The notes under the pieces: generated by a model
What the model was told of the DNA's origin: nothing
Database searches by the model: none
Seen by the model: only the letters and a program-made list of their open reading frames with translations
Position numbers and translations under genes: made by a program
Assembly: GCF_015864575.1 (NCBI RefSeq)
Contig: NZ_JADYWW010000001.1
Span: 1,635,719 to 1,699,718, forward strand
Origin: Salinibacterium sp. SWN248
Lineage (GTDB): Bacteria > Actinomycetota > Actinomycetes > Actinomycetales > Microbacteriaceae
DNA: 64,000 bases
Direction of reading: 5' to 3'
Shown: piece after piece, positions 7,776 through 18,088 of the stretch
How positions within the stretch are numbered: position 1 is the first letter of the stretch
How the letters are laid out: every line of letters begins with the position of its first letter

Positions 7776-10592
7776 GTGTCGACAGTCAATAGTTTTGGGT
7801 CGAAAGACACCCTCACAGTCGGGTCATCCGACTATGAAGTGTTCCGCATCGACAAGGTAGCGGGATACGAAAAGCTACCGTTTAGCCTCAAGGTTCTGCT
7901 GGAGAACCTGTTGCGTACAGAAGACGGTAAGAACGTCACGAAGTCGCAAATCGAATCCCTCGGATCGTGGGTGCCCAGTGCAGACCCCGACACCGAGATC
8001 CAGTTCACGCCTGCACGCGTTGTTATGCAGGACTTCACGGGTGTTCCGTGCATCGTCGACCTCGCTACTATGCGTGAGGCCGTCGCTGAACTCGGGGGAG
8101 ACCCCACGAAGATCAACCCGCTCGCGCCGGCAGAGCTCGTGATTGACCATTCGGTCATCGCCGACCTCTTCGGTTCGGACAACGCGCTTGAGCGCAACGT
8201 CGAGCTTGAGTATGAGCGCAATGGTGAGCGCTACCAGTTCCTTCGTTGGGGCCAGAGCGCGTTCGACGACTTCAAGGTTGTTCCTCCGGGAACCGGAATC
8301 GTTCACCAGGTCAACATTGAGCACCTTGCTCGTGTCACCTACACGCGTGAAGTTGACGGCAAGACTCGGGCATTCCCCGACACCCTCGTCGGCACCGACT
8401 CGCACACCACGATGGTCAACGGCCTCGGAGTGCTCGGGTGGGGCGTCGGTGGAATCGAAGCCGAGGCAGCAATGCTTGGCCAGCCCGTTTCGATGCTCAT
8501 CCCCAAGGTCGTCGGTTTCAAGCTCAACGGCACGATCCCCGCCGGCGTCACCGCGACCGACGTTGTTCTGACGATCACGCAAATGTTGCGCCAGCACGGC
8601 GTCGTTGGCAAGTTCGTTGAGTTCTACGGTGAGGGAGTCGGCGCAGTGCCGCTCGCCAACCGTGCAACTATCGGAAACATGAGCCCCGAGTTTGGTTCTA
8701 CTGCCGCGATGTTCCCCATCGACGACGTGACCCTTGACTACCTGCGCCTCACCGGTCGCAGCGAAGAGCAGGTCGAACTCGTCGAAGCGTACGCAAAGCT
8801 TCAGAAGCTCTGGCACGACCCGAGCGTCGAGCCCAACTACAGCGAATACATCGAAATGGATCTCGGCACCGTCGTTCCGTCGATCGCCGGACCGAAGCGC
8901 CCTCAGGACCGCATCGAGCTCACCAAGGCCAAGAGCCAGTTCGAAATCGATCTCAACAACTACGCATCGATGGATCACTCCAAGGTCGACGCTGCGGTTG
9001 AAGGAACGTTCCCGGCATCCGATCCTGTAGGTCTCACTCCGCAGGATGAGGACTCGGCTCACGAGCGTTCGCACTCGCACTCGAGCCACGCTCCGTTGAC
9101 GGTCTCGCAGCCGACTTCGGTGAAGGTCGACGGCGGAGAGTCGTTCACGATCGACCACGGTTCGGTTGCCATCGCTGCAATCACGTCGTGCACGAACACA
9201 TCTAACCCTTCGGTGATGCTTGCTGCTGGCCTTTTGGCTCGCAACGCGGCAGCTAAGGGCTTGAAGTCGAAGCCGTGGGTCAAGACCACGCTGGCTCCAG
9301 GCTCCAAGGTTGTCACTGACTACTACGCCAAGTCGGGACTTGATGAGTCGCTTGAGGCCCTCGGTTTCTACACCGTCGGTTACGGCTGCACGACGTGTAT
9401 CGGCAACTCCGGTCCGTTGGAAGATGAAATCTCCACCGCGATCAATGAGAACGATCTTGCGGTAACTGCAGTTCTTTCCGGTAACCGTAACTTCGAGGGT
9501 CGCATCAACCCCGACGTGAAGATGAATTACCTCGCGAGCCCGCCGCTTGTTATTGCATACGCCCTTGCCGGAACGATGAACTTCGACTTCGACAACGACG
9601 CCCTTGGCCAAGACCAGGAGGGCAACGATGTCTACTTGAAGGACATCTGGCCCGACGCCGCCGAAGTTCAGGCCACGATCGATTCGTCGATTGACCGCGA
9701 GATGTTCACCCACGAGTATGCGGGTGTCTTTGACGGCGATGAGCGCTGGCAGAACCTGCCGACGCCAACCGGTTCCACGTTTGAGTGGGACGACGAGTCG
9801 ACTTACGTGCGTAAGCCCCCGTATTTCGAGGGAATGACCATGGAGATCACTCCGGTCAGCTCGATCACGGGTGCTCGCGTTCTCGCCAAGCTGGGTGACT
9901 CGGTCACGACCGACCACATTAGCCCCGCCGGTTCGATCAAGGGTGACAGCCCCGCTGGTGTCTACCTCGCGGAGCACGGCATCGACCGCAAGGACTTCAA
10001 CTCGTACGGTTCGCGTCGAGGAAACCACGAAGTGATGATTCGCGGAACGTTCGCCAACATCCGTCTTCGCAACCAGCTTCTCGATGGCGTTGAGGGTGGC
10101 TACACTCGCGACTTCACCACGCCGGATGCCGAGCAGTCGTTCATCTATGACGCAGCTCAGAACTACGCAGCTCAGGAAACTCCGCTCGTCGTTCTTGGTG
10201 GCAAAGAGTACGGCTCTGGTTCGTCGCGTGACTGGGCAGCCAAGGGAACTAGCTTGCTCGGTGTCAAGGCCGTCATCTGCGAGAGCTTCGAGCGTATTCA
10301 CCGCTCGAACCTCATCGGAATGGGCGTTCTGCCCTTGCAGTTCCCTGAAGGCCAGAGCTGGGAGTCATTGGGACTTGACGGTACCGAGAGCATCAGCATC
10401 TCGGGCGTCGAAGAGCTCAACGATGACCGCATCCCGAGCACCTTGCACGTTGTGGCCGAGCCGACCGCTCACTCGCCCGAGGGCAAGGTAACGATTGAGT
10501 TCGACGCGAAGCTTCGCATCGATACTCCCGGTGAAGCTGACTACTACCGCAATGGTGGCATCCTTCAGTATGTATTGCGTTCGCTGGTCTAA
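7776..10592 (+). CDS. acnA: Aconitate hydratase
   Basis: A monomeric aconitase A of about 938 aa. It isomerises citrate to isocitrate in the TCA cycle using a 4Fe-4S cluster. The three cluster cysteines are visible as Cys472 (TSCTNTSN) and Cys538/Cys541 ([11 protein letters not shown]). The C-terminal swivel domain starts near [17 protein letters not shown]. An ATG at 7770 directly abuts AAGGGAG, which is too close. GTG 7776 has the proper 6-nt spacing and gives the usual MSTVNSFG N-terminus, so I prefer it. Monocistronic: it is preceded by a 175-bp regulatory region and followed by a strong terminator. Confidence 0.97.
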   Translation: MSTVNSFGSKDTLTVGSSDYEVFRIDKVAGYEKLPFSLKVLLENLLRTEDGKNVTKSQIESLGSWVPSADPDTEIQFTPARVVMQDFTGVPCIVDLATMREAVAELGGDPTKINPLAPAELVIDHSVIADLFGSDNALERNVELEYERNGERYQFLRWGQSAFDDFKVVPPGTGIVHQVNIEHLARVTYTREVDGKTRAFPDTLVGTDSHTTMVNGLGVLGWGVGGIEAEAAMLGQPVSMLIPKVVGFKLNGTIPAGVTATDVVLTITQMLRQHGVVGKFVEFYGEGVGAVPLANRATIGNMSPEFGSTAAMFPIDDVTLDYLRLTGRSEEQVELVEAYAKLQKLWHDPSVEPNYSEYIEMDLGTVVPSIAGPKRPQDRIELTKAKSQFEIDLNNYASMDHSKVDAAVEGTFPASDPVGLTPQDEDSAHERSHSHSSHAPLTVSQPTSVKVDGGESFTIDHGSVAIAAITSCTNTSNPSVMLAAGLLARNAAAKGLKSKPWVKTTLAPGSKVVTDYYAKSGLDESLEALGFYTVGYGCTTCIGNSGPLEDEISTAINENDLAVTAVLSGNRNFEGRINPDVKMNYLASPPLVIAYALAGTMNFDFDNDALGQDQEGNDVYLKDIWPDAAEVQATIDSSIDREMFTHEYAGVFDGDERWQNLPTPTGSTFEWDDESTYVRKPPYFEGMTMEITPVSSITGARVLAKLGDSVTTDHISPAGSIKGDSPAGVYLAEHGIDRKDFNSYGSRRGNHEVMIRGTFANIRLRNQLLDGVEGGYTRDFTTPDAEQSFIYDAAQNYAAQETPLVVLGGKEYGSGSSRDWAAKGTSLLGVKAVICESFERIHRSNLIGMGVLPLQFPEGQSWESLGLDGTESISISGVEELNDDRIPSTLHVVAEPTAHSPEGKVTIEFDAKLRIDTPGEADYYRNGGILQYVLRSLV

Positions 10593-10609
10593 CTAGCGGA
10601 TACACGACA

Positions 10610-10649
10610 GGCGCGCGGCGGAGAGCATTGCTCTCGCCGCGCGCCTTTT
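10610..10649 (+). terminator. Rho-independent terminator of acnA
   Basis: A GC-rich stem of about 16 bp (GGCGCGCGGCGGAGAGC with its complement, one bulged G), a 3-nt loop and then TTTTG. It lies 18 bp after the acnA stop. Confidence 0.85.
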
Positions 10650-10721
10650 GTGTGTGCTGCTGAGGCTGTGGGTCGCCCCAGAACCTCATGCACATTTGTT
10701 CAAAACGCGCACGAAGAAGCC

Positions 10722-10727
10722 TAGACT
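10722..10727 (+). promoter_or_regulatory. -10-like TAGACT, leaderless spacing, dxs
   Basis: TAGACT lies 6 nt before the dxs ATG, with TTCAAA 17 bp upstream as a plausible -35. There is no Shine-Dalgarno before dxs. Confidence 0.5.
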
Positions 10728-10733
10728 GGATGC

Positions 10734-12680
10734 ATGAATTTACTCGAGGGAATCAACGGTCCCCGAGATCTTGACGGTCTCTCCACGGCGCAACTTACTC
10801 AACTCGCGCAAGAGATTCGTGAGTTTTTGATCGAGAACGTTTCGCGGACTGGTGGGCATCTTGGCCCCAATCTGGGCGTTGTAGAACTCACCACCGCTAT
10901 TCACCGGGTGTTCGATTCCCCACGGGATGCTGTGGTATTTGATACCGGACATCAGAGTTACGTTCACAAGATTCTTACCGGTCGCAAAGACTTCGCGAAG
11001 CTTCGGTCGCAAGGCGGACTTGCGGGGTATCCGCAGCGTTCCGAATCCGAGCATGACATTGTCGAAAGCTCGCACGCGTCTAGTTCCTTGTCCTGGGCTG
11101 ACGGAATCTCCCGTGCTTTCGAAATGACGGGGCAGGGCGATCGGCACGTGGTTGCCGTTGTGGGTGATGGTGCCCTCACCGGCGGCATGACGTGGGAAGC
11201 GCTCAACAACATCAGTGATGACAACAGCCGCAACCTCGTGATTGTCGTCAATGACAACGGTCGTTCCTACGCGCCAACTATTGGTGGCATGGCACACTTC
11301 CTCAACAGCGTGCGAACGCGGCGTTCCTACCGCTCGCTCCACGGCTCGAGCGAGCGATTCTTTGGTGCATTTGGTGGGCCTGGGCGCGCTCTGTATCGCG
11401 GTATCCGCGGTGGCACCCACGGCTTCCTCTCACGCTTCAGCAACAACGAAGCCCTGTACTCCAATCTCGATATTAAGTACTTGGGTCCGGTTCACGGCCA
11501 CGACATCGGTGCACTCACCGAGGCACTCCAGCAGGCGAAGTCGTACGGTGCGCCGGTAATCGTTCATGCGATCACCGAGAAGGGGCGTGGCTACGAGCCT
11601 GCTCTTATGGATGTCGCTGATCAGTTCCATGCGGTGGGACAGATCGACCCGGTGACCGGCGAACCGATCGAACCCAGCGGTGCGGCATCCTGGACCTCGG
11701 TGTTTTCCGAGGAGATCGTCAAGCTTGCGGATGAGAATCCACGACTCGTCGGTATCACTGCAGCGATGTTGCGCCCTACCGGGCTTCACCGCTTTGCAGA
11801 GAAGTATCCCCAGCGGGTCCACGACGTTGGCATCGCCGAGCAGCATGCGGTTACGTCTGCCGCCGGACTCGCTTTTGGTGGGTTGCATCCTGTTGTGGCG
11901 CTCTACGCCACCTTCATGAACCGGGCGTTTGATCAAGTTTTGATGGATGTCGCACTCCATCGTGCCGGAGTAACCTTCGTGCTCGACCGAGCCGGCGTGA
12001 CCGGCCCCGATGGTGCCAGTCATCACGGAATGTGGGATCTTGCGCTCTTGCAGGTCGTGCCCAACATCCGCATTGCTGCACCTCGCGACGCTGCGCGCCT
12101 CCGTGAGGAGCTGGGGGAGGCTGTGGCGGTCGATGATGCGCCAACCGTCATTCGCTTCGCTAAGGGCACTGTAGGAACCGAGTACGACGCCGTGCGGCGC
12201 ACTGATGATGGCGTCGATGTGTTGCGGGAGGACAACCAGTGTGATGTTCTCATCGTTACGGTCGGTTCGATGGCAAAGACCGGGTTGCAGGTCGCTGAAC
12301 TCCTTGCGGCTCAGGGCATTGGCGCCACTGTGATCGACCCGCGCTGGGTGGTTCCGGTGCCGAAGAGCGTGATTGATTTTGCTGCCGACCACCGCATCGT
12401 GATTACGATCGAGGATGGTGTGCGCGTGGGGGGAATCGGCACGCGTATCAGACAAGACATGCGGGCCAATGGCGTCGATACTGCGGTAAACGAGTTGGGA
12501 TTGCCTGACAGCTTCCTCGACCACGGTAGTCGCGATTACATCCTCGACCAGGTCGGGCTGACACCTCAGCACATTGCTCGCGATGTGGTCGCTCAGGTGT
12601 TGGGGAGCAAGATCCCCGTGGCTCGTCCGCTGGCGGATCGCGACTCCGAAGAGTTCCGGTTGCCCGCAGAGCGCGGCTAG
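10734..12680 (+). CDS. dxs: 1-deoxy-D-xylulose-5-phosphate synthase
   Basis: A 648-aa thiamine-diphosphate enzyme. It condenses pyruvate with glyceraldehyde 3-phosphate, the entry step of the MEP isoprenoid pathway. The ThDP-binding motif starts at GDGALTGG and ends with VIVVNDNG. The transketolase pyrimidine-binding domain includes the catalytic-base region VGIAEQHAVTSAAGL. The C-terminal transketolase domain is complete. Length is normal for the family. The start is ATG 10734; another ATG at 10730 is out of frame. It is flanked by terminators on both sides, so it is a single-gene unit. Confidence 0.97.
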   Translation: MNLLEGINGPRDLDGLSTAQLTQLAQEIREFLIENVSRTGGHLGPNLGVVELTTAIHRVFDSPRDAVVFDTGHQSYVHKILTGRKDFAKLRSQGGLAGYPQRSESEHDIVESSHASSSLSWADGISRAFEMTGQGDRHVVAVVGDGALTGGMTWEALNNISDDNSRNLVIVVNDNGRSYAPTIGGMAHFLNSVRTRRSYRSLHGSSERFFGAFGGPGRALYRGIRGGTHGFLSRFSNNEALYSNLDIKYLGPVHGHDIGALTEALQQAKSYGAPVIVHAITEKGRGYEPALMDVADQFHAVGQIDPVTGEPIEPSGAASWTSVFSEEIVKLADENPRLVGITAAMLRPTGLHRFAEKYPQRVHDVGIAEQHAVTSAAGLAFGGLHPVVALYATFMNRAFDQVLMDVALHRAGVTFVLDRAGVTGPDGASHHGMWDLALLQVVPNIRIAAPRDAARLREELGEAVAVDDAPTVIRFAKGTVGTEYDAVRRTDDGVDVLREDNQCDVLIVTVGSMAKTGLQVAELLAAQGIGATVIDPRWVVPVPKSVIDFAADHRIVITIEDGVRVGGIGTRIRQDMRANGVDTAVNELGLPDSFLDHGSRDYILDQVGLTPQHIARDVVAQVLGSKIPVARPLADRDSEEFRLPAERG

Positions 12681-12745
12681 CCGCCTCGGGCCGAACGCCC
12701 GAGCAGTCTTTGTGGCATTGCGGCGAAATCCATTGTTTAACAGCC

Positions 12746-12782
12746 AAAGGCCCGGTTCAGAACTGATCTGAACCGGGCCTTT
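12746..12782. terminator. Bidirectional terminator between dxs and the fad genes
   Basis: A perfect 15-bp stem (AAAGGCCCGGTTCAG with its complement) around a 7-nt loop ends in TTT on either strand. It sits between the convergent dxs and 3-hydroxyacyl-CoA dehydrogenase genes. Confidence 0.9.
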
Positions 12783-12808
12783 GACGGATGCCGTCTATCT
12801 ACGAAGGG

Positions 12809-14932
12809 CTACTGCACTCCGCGAATCGGCGGGTTGTGGAACGTGCTGCCGAACGCTCGCTCCGATGCTCCCGCGCGGTCGAGGTACGGTGTGACGCCAC
12901 CCATCTGGAACGGGTAACCCGCGCCGAGAATGAGGCAGAGGTCGATGTCCTCTGCCGCGGCAACGACGCCGTCTTCGAGCATCCGGTGAATCTCATCGGC
13001 CAGACCATCTTCGATCCGGATCTGAAGCTCCTCGGCCGTCATCGGCGTGTTTCCGCCCTTGACAATCTCGACGGCCTTCTTGGAGACGCCCTTCGACTTG
13101 CCCTTGTTGTCGCGGTCGAAAATGAATCCGAGTTCGGCGAGCTTGTGAAGGTTCTCACTCTCGAAGAACCGGTCAGGGAACGCAGCGTGGTGAGTATCAA
13201 GAACGTGAGCGCCGACCTTGAGACCAACCAACTCGAGGAGTTCGAAGGGAGTCATCGGCAGGCCGAAGGGGCGCGTCGATTCTTCAACAACTTCGAACGG
13301 CGTGCCGGTATCCACAGCGTGCATGGCCTCGCCGAGCACCTTAGCGAGAATGCGGTTCACGACGAAACCAGGGGTATCGGTCGTGATAACAGCGTTCTTA
13401 CGGAGGTTCTTGGCCGTCACCATGGCTGTTGCGAGCGACTCATCGTTGGTGTGCGGGGTCTTCACGACCTCAATCAGCGGCATTACTGCCACCGGGTTGA
13501 AGAAGTGGAAGCCCACGACGCGCTCAGGGTGCTTGAGCTTGGCTCCGATTTGTTCCACCGACAGGGAGGACGTGTTCGTCGCCAAGATCGTCTCGTCAGA
13601 GATGTACTGCTCGACTTCAGCAAAGACGGCCTGCTTAGCGCCGAGTTCTTCATAGATGGCTTCAATAACCCAGTCGCAGTCAGCGAAGTCAGCCTTGTTG
13701 GTTGTGCCCGTGACGAGAGCCTTGAGACGGTTGGTGTCGTCAGACGAGAGACGACCCTTCTCATGCAACTTGTCGATTTCGGTGTGAATGGCGGCAACGC
13801 CGGCATCCGTTGCGGTCTGGTCGAGGTCAGTGATGACGACGGGGACCTGCAGTCGACGGACGAAAAGTAGTGCGAACTGACGTGCCATGAGCCCGGCGCC
13901 AATAACGCCAACCTTGGTCACCTTGCGCGCAAGCTCCTTGTCGGGAGCTCCCGCTGGGCGCTTTGCGCGCTTCTGCACGAGATTGAAGGCATAAATGCTC
14001 GCCTGGAACTGGTCGCCGGAGATCATGTCGGCGAGAGCGTTGTCCTCTGCTTCGAAACCGGTCTTCTTGTCGGTGTTCTTGGCGGCCTTGAGCAGCGCGA
14101 GAGCAGCGTAAGGAGACTTGGCAACGCGGCCGATGCGGTTAGCCAGCATCTTGTCGGCGATGCCGATAGCGACATCCCACTTCACGGTGCGTTCGATCTT
14201 GCCCGGCTCGTTCTTGCGCTTGACCTTGGTGGTGCCAGCGATGACTCCGTCGGCCCAGCGGATTGAGTCTTCGAGGAAGTTTGCCGGACCAAACATGGCA
14301 TCGGCGATGCCGAGTTCGAAGGCCTCTGGGCCCTTGAGCATCCGGTTGTTCTTGAGTGGGTTTTCGATGACGACCTTGAGGGCGTTCTCGATACCGATCA
14401 GGTTGGGGAGCAACCACGCGCCACCCCAGCCAGGGATCAGTCCGAGGAAGACCTCGGGAAGCGCAAACGCAGGAACCGAGCTGTCGATCGTGCGGTAGTC
14501 AGCGTTGAGGGGAATCTCAACACCGCCACCGAGGGCAAGCCCATTGACGAATACGAACGATGGCACGCCAAGTTCGCTGAGCTTACCGAGCGCCCAGTGG
14601 CCCAACTGAGCCATCTGCTTGCCGGTCTCGCGGTCGGGGATTTCGCTTACCTTCGAGAGGTCAGCACCGGCCGCGAAAATGAAGGGCTTGCCCGTGACAG
14701 CGACACCGTGGATTTCGCCAGCGGTCGCGCGTTCCTTTTGCTCGTCGAGCACCTTCGCGAACTCAAGCAGAGTTGCCGGGCCGAGAGTGTTTGGGCGGGT
14801 GTGGTCCTTGCCGTTGTCGAGCGTGATGAGCGCGAGAGTGCGACCCGCGGAGAGCGGTACATCACGCACGAAGGAGTGAGTAATTACCTCGTCTTTTGCG
14901 AGGTCCGAAAGACGTGCGAACTGTTCGGTCAT
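12809..14932 (-). CDS. fadB: Fatty-acid oxidation multifunctional enzyme (enoyl-CoA hydratase / 3-hydroxyacyl-CoA dehydrogenase)
   Basis: A 707-aa fusion that hydrates trans-2-enoyl-CoA and then oxidises the 3-hydroxyacyl-CoA with NAD. The N-terminal crotonase domain includes FIFAAGADLSKV and NGLALGGGVEIPLNADY (oxyanion-hole region). The Rossmann domain starts at GVIGAGLMA (about 342-349), where the usual third glycine is alanine. The C-terminal dehydrogenase domains carry VGFHFFNPV and TPGFVVNRI. The open frame reaches 15001, but ATG 14932 follows AAGGGAG and starts only 2 bp after the thiolase stop, so that start is chosen. It forms a two-gene operon with the thiolase. Confidence 0.95.
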   Translation of the reverse strand: MTEQFARLSDLAKDEVITHSFVRDVPLSAGRTLALITLDNGKDHTRPNTLGPATLLEFAKVLDEQKERATAGEIHGVAVTGKPFIFAAGADLSKVSEIPDRETGKQMAQLGHWALGKLSELGVPSFVFVNGLALGGGVEIPLNADYRTIDSSVPAFALPEVFLGLIPGWGGAWLLPNLIGIENALKVVIENPLKNNRMLKGPEAFELGIADAMFGPANFLEDSIRWADGVIAGTTKVKRKNEPGKIERTVKWDVAIGIADKMLANRIGRVAKSPYAALALLKAAKNTDKKTGFEAEDNALADMISGDQFQASIYAFNLVQKRAKRPAGAPDKELARKVTKVGVIGAGLMARQFALLFVRRLQVPVVITDLDQTATDAGVAAIHTEIDKLHEKGRLSSDDTNRLKALVTGTTNKADFADCDWVIEAIYEELGAKQAVFAEVEQYISDETILATNTSSLSVEQIGAKLKHPERVVGFHFFNPVAVMPLIEVVKTPHTNDESLATAMVTAKNLRKNAVITTDTPGFVVNRILAKVLGEAMHAVDTGTPFEVVEESTRPFGLPMTPFELLELVGLKVGAHVLDTHHAAFPDRFFESENLHKLAELGFIFDRDNKGKSKGVSKKAVEIVKGGNTPMTAEELQIRIEDGLADEIHRMLEDGVVAAAEDIDLCLILGAGYPFQMGGVTPYLDRAGASERAFGSTFHNPPIRGVQ

Positions 14933-14934
14933 TG

Positions 14935-16131
14935 TTACTTTGCTCCCTTGTAGTTCGGGTTTTCCCAAATGACTGACCCACCCTGGCCGAGACCAACACA
15001 CATCGCGGTGAGGCCGAACTGCACCTCGGGGTGCTGTTCAAATTGGGCAGCAAGCTGGATCATCAGGCGAACACCCGACGACGCAAGCGGGTGGCCCATC
15101 GCGATAGCGCCGCCCCACTGGTTGACACGAGGATCTTCGTCATCGATGCCAAAGTGATCAAGCAGCGACAGAACCTGAACCGCAAAAGCTTCGTTCAGCT
15201 CGAAGAGGCCGATGTCGTTGATCGTCAAGCCAGCCTTACGGAGCGCCTTCTCTGTGGACGGGATCGGGCCGATGCCCATGATCTCCGGTTCCACGCCAGC
15301 GTAGGCGAAGCTCACCATGCGCATCTTGGGCTTCAAACCAAACTCGCGTGCGGCATCCCCGCTAGCAATAATGCTGGCGGTTGCACCGTCGTTCAGCCCG
15401 GAAGCGTTGCCAGCGGTAATGCGTCCGTGTGAACGGAACGGCGTCTTGAGCGCTGCAAGGCCCTCAAGAGTGGTTTCGGGGCGCAAGCCCTCGTCGCGGG
15501 TGGCCAAGCCCCAGCCGGACTCGCTCTTGGTGGCAACCGAGATGAGGTCAGGCTGGATGTTGTTCGCGTCGTACGCGGCGGTGGCGCGCTGTTGGCTGCG
15601 CAGCGCGAACGCGTCGGAGCGTTCCTTGGTGAGCTGCGGGAAACGGTCGTGTAGCTTCTCGGCCGTGTTGCCCATGTTGAGAGCTTCAGGATCGACGAGC
15701 TTTTCTGAGAGGAAACGAGGGTTGGGGTCAACGCCCGAGCCCATGGGGTGATGACCCATGTGCTCAACGCCACCAGCGATTGCGAGATCGTAGGCGCCGA
15801 ATGCGATGCCGCCAGCCACGTTTGTGACGGCCGTCATGGCGCCGGCACACATGCGGTCGATCGCATAGCCGGGAACAGACGTGGGCAGTCCAGCCAGCAA
15901 AGCAGCGCTGCGACCGATCGTGAGACCCTGATCGCCGGTCTGAGTTGTTGCTGCGATAGCGACTTCGTCGAAGCGATCCTTGGGGATCTGCGGATTCCGC
16001 TCCAGTACACCAATCATCGCCTTTACGACGAGGTCATCGGCTCTGGTATTCCAGAACATGCCCTTCTCGCCTGCACGTCCAAACGGAGTACGGACTCCAT
16101 CTACGAATACAATCTCAGTTTCCTTGGCCAC
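14935..16131 (-). CDS. fadA: Acetyl-CoA acyltransferase (thiolase)
   Basis: A 398-aa thiolase that cleaves 3-ketoacyl-CoA with CoA to release acetyl-CoA. The nucleophilic cysteine is in DRMCAGAMTA (Cys95). The C-terminal catalytic pair is in GHPLASSG (His) and MCVGLGQGG (Cys). GTG start at 16131 with GGAGG about 5 nt upstream. It lies directly upstream of the FadB-type gene with a 2-bp gap; together they form a complete beta-oxidation complex apart from the acyl-CoA dehydrogenase. A 77-bp gap separates it from the RNase D gene upstream on the same strand. Confidence 0.95.
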   Translation of the reverse strand: MAKETEIVFVDGVRTPFGRAGEKGMFWNTRADDLVVKAMIGVLERNPQIPKDRFDEVAIAATTQTGDQGLTIGRSAALLAGLPTSVPGYAIDRMCAGAMTAVTNVAGGIAFGAYDLAIAGGVEHMGHHPMGSGVDPNPRFLSEKLVDPEALNMGNTAEKLHDRFPQLTKERSDAFALRSQQRATAAYDANNIQPDLISVATKSESGWGLATRDEGLRPETTLEGLAALKTPFRSHGRITAGNASGLNDGATASIIASGDAAREFGLKPKMRMVSFAYAGVEPEIMGIGPIPSTEKALRKAGLTINDIGLFELNEAFAVQVLSLLDHFGIDDEDPRVNQWGGAIAMGHPLASSGVRLMIQLAAQFEQHPEVQFGLTAMCVGLGQGGSVIWENPNYKGAK

Positions 16132-16208
16132 AATGCCTCCACTAAATCCTTGGATGTAGCACTGATCCTAGGCTGGGGAGATTAGCGGATGGAATCCTTT
16201 GACTGTTC

Positions 16209-17465
16209 CTACGACTTGGTGTCCGCGGAGTCCTCAGGCGTTTGGTTGGCTTCGACAAAGGCTTCGGCGATTGACTGTGCAGATACGTCAAGTTGCCAGC
16301 GGCGGGCGCCGAGCGCCGTGAGGGCGTCTGAGATGCTGTCGACCGTGATCTCCGCCGGTGGGTTCCATGCCACACGCCGCAAGTGATCGGGCGTGAGCAA
16401 GTTCTCAATGGGGATAGACATCTCTTCAGAGAACTCTGCCATGAGGGCACGAGCCGCTTTGAGGCGACGATCCGCAGCGGGGTTCTTGTCTGACCACACC
16501 CGTGGTGGCGGCAGAGTGTCGCTGGCCACTCGCGATGCTGGAATGTCAGTAGACGCTAGCCCGGCCAAAATGGCCTGCCACCAGCGATCAATCTGGGTGC
16601 GGCTCGCGCGCCCGCTGAACTCTCGGAGGCTCGACAGCTCCCGCTTCGACTCCGGCAGCAGCTTTGCGGCAGACAGAAGGGCGGAGTCTGGAACGAGGCG
16701 GCCAGGGGCAGTATCGACTTCTCGCGCGTAGGCGTCGCGGGCCAACCAGAGCTCGCGCGCAACAGCCAAGTTTTTGCCGCCGCGAATGGAATGAACTCCA
16801 CTCAGTCGGCGCCATGGTTCGGCGCGCACGTGGCTCAAGTCACGAGCAAGAACTGACTCGAATTCTTGGCGGGCGATCTCGCTCTTGTCGTCGCCCTCAA
16901 GTACGCCGCCGAGCGCCTCGCGAAGATCTACGAGCAACTCAACGTCGAGCGCGGCGTACACGAGCCACGACTGGGGAAGTGGCCGCGTAGACCAGTCCGC
17001 TGACGAATGTTCCTTTGCGAGATGGATGCCCAACAAGTGTTCCACGACGGTTCCGAGTCCCACCCGCGGGAGGCCAGCGATCCGCGCCCCCAGTTCGGTA
17101 TCGAACAAGCGCGTTGGGTGGAGGCCAACTTCACGCAAGCAGGTGAGGTCCTGTGTCGCTGCGTGCAGAATCCACTCTTCCTCAGCGATAACGTCGTTCA
17201 GCTCGCTAAAGTCACCAATGGCCGGCGGATCGAACAGAAAAGTACCCGCACCGCGACGGAAGATCTGGATGAGATAGGCGCGCTGCGAGTAGCGGTAGCC
17301 GCTTGCTCGTTCTGCGTCTATTCCGATAGGGCCATGGCCGGCAGCGATGGCTGCCACGGCGGCAAGATATTCGTCCCGATCGTCAATGACGTCAACGGGA
17401 ACATGAGGGGCTTGGGTAGCGTGCGACTCGCCCTCGGGGGCTGCACTGTCGGTGGCGCTACTCAC
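16209..17465 (-). CDS. rnd: Ribonuclease D-like 3'-5' exonuclease with HRDC domain
   Basis: A DEDD-family 3'-5' exonuclease of about 418 aa, presumed to act in RNA 3'-end processing. The exonuclease domain shows GIDAERASGYRY (DxE), the second Asp in HAATQDLTCLREVG and YAALDVELLVDL near the end. The HRDC helical domain follows (ARELWLARDAYAREVD region). The open frame begins at 17525, but the upstream DUF3000 gene ends at 17458. GTG 17465 gives a short 8-bp overlap and a more natural start. Both are probably co-transcribed. Confidence 0.88.
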   Translation of the reverse strand: MSSATDSAAPEGESHATQAPHVPVDVIDDRDEYLAAVAAIAAGHGPIGIDAERASGYRYSQRAYLIQIFRRGAGTFLFDPPAIGDFSELNDVIAEEEWILHAATQDLTCLREVGLHPTRLFDTELGARIAGLPRVGLGTVVEHLLGIHLAKEHSSADWSTRPLPQSWLVYAALDVELLVDLREALGGVLEGDDKSEIARQEFESVLARDLSHVRAEPWRRLSGVHSIRGGKNLAVARELWLARDAYAREVDTAPGRLVPDSALLSAAKLLPESKRELSSLREFSGRASRTQIDRWWQAILAGLASTDIPASRVASDTLPPPRVWSDKNPAADRRLKAARALMAEFSEEMSIPIENLLTPDHLRRVAWNPPAEITVDSISDALTALGARRWQLDVSAQSIAEAFVEANQTPEDSADTKS

Positions 17466-18054
17466 GCCCAGCTCTACGGGCCGACAACATAGTGACTCCT
17501 TCATTCGTGGGAGGAAGTCCGGCAAGCATGCAGACTAACTCGCTCCAGCCTTCCACATGTGCGGCGATATCGAGGTCTCGGGGGCTCCAAGACGCGCGAA
17601 GTTCGATTTGGGCACCATCCGGTTGGGACTCAAGTTCGCCAAATCCAGTGGAGAGAATACGGGTCGCGGTTCCCGATACCTGGTCGTACTGTGCGCCCCT
17701 GCTATCGAGAGCATCGACGAGCCAAGACCAGGTAACTTCACTCAGAAACTGGTCAACACCGATCTCGGGTTCGAGCGGCGCCTGAGCAAAACAGATGATC
17801 CGGAATTCGCCCTCCCACGCCTCGGGAGACGAGGGGTCATACAGAAGCACGAACCTGCCGGTGCCGAGATCGGAGTCTTCGCCGTGACGAGAGGGCGTGA
17901 CATCCGCAGCTAGAGCAAAGGACCACGGGGCAATCTGCGTTGGTGCTGAAATCTCGGTAATGGCGAGCTCAGGGCGCAAAGTCGCAGCACGAAGCGACTC
18001 AACCGCTGAAGCAAATGCCGCGGGTGGTGTTGGTCCAGCTGGCGAATCGGGCAC
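17458..18054 (-). CDS. DUF3000 family protein
   Basis: A 198-aa soluble protein of the actinobacterial DUF3000 family; function unknown. The family pattern is clear: LRPELAITEISAPTQIAPWSFALAADV, then GRFVLLYDP and a C-terminal VEGWSELVCMLAGLPP. GTG start at 18054 has no ribosome binding site but a -10-like hexamer 6 nt upstream. It is divergent from the hydrolase gene with a 34-bp gap. Its tail overlaps the RNase D gene, an arrangement common in Actinobacteria. Confidence 0.86.
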   Translation of the reverse strand: MPDSPAGPTPPAAFASAVESLRAATLRPELAITEISAPTQIAPWSFALAADVTPSRHGEDSDLGTGRFVLLYDPSSPEAWEGEFRIICFAQAPLEPEIGVDQFLSEVTWSWLVDALDSRGAQYDQVSGTATRILSTGFGELESQPDGAQIELRASWSPRDLDIAAHVEGWSELVCMLAGLPPTNEGVTMLSARRAGRE

Positions 18055-18060
18055 GAGTGA

Positions 18061-18066
18061 AGATTA
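18061..18066 (-). promoter_or_regulatory. -10-like TAATCT, leaderless spacing, DUF3000 gene
   Basis: On the minus strand TAATCT is followed by 6 nt and then the GTG at 18054. It lies in the 34-bp gap shared with the divergent hydrolase gene. Confidence 0.45.
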
Positions 18067-18088
18067 GGCTTTAGGAGAACGATCGCTA

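Noticed and set aside
7875-10301. 808-codon open frame antisense to acnA
   Set aside because: It lies wholly opposite a well-supported aconitase gene, its translation is low in hydrophobic core patterns and rich in Arg/Val/Asp as expected from a codon-biased complement, and there is no ribosome binding site or family motif.
11430-12572. 380-codon open frame antisense to dxs
   Set aside because: It is a complement of a strongly conserved enzyme gene with no recognisable protein motif; explained by high GC and avoidance of TTA/CTA/TCA codons in dxs.
12788-13870. 360-codon plus-strand frame opposite the fadB-type gene
   Set aside because: It begins right after the bidirectional terminator but runs entirely antisense to conserved fatty-acid oxidation domains, and no domain is visible.
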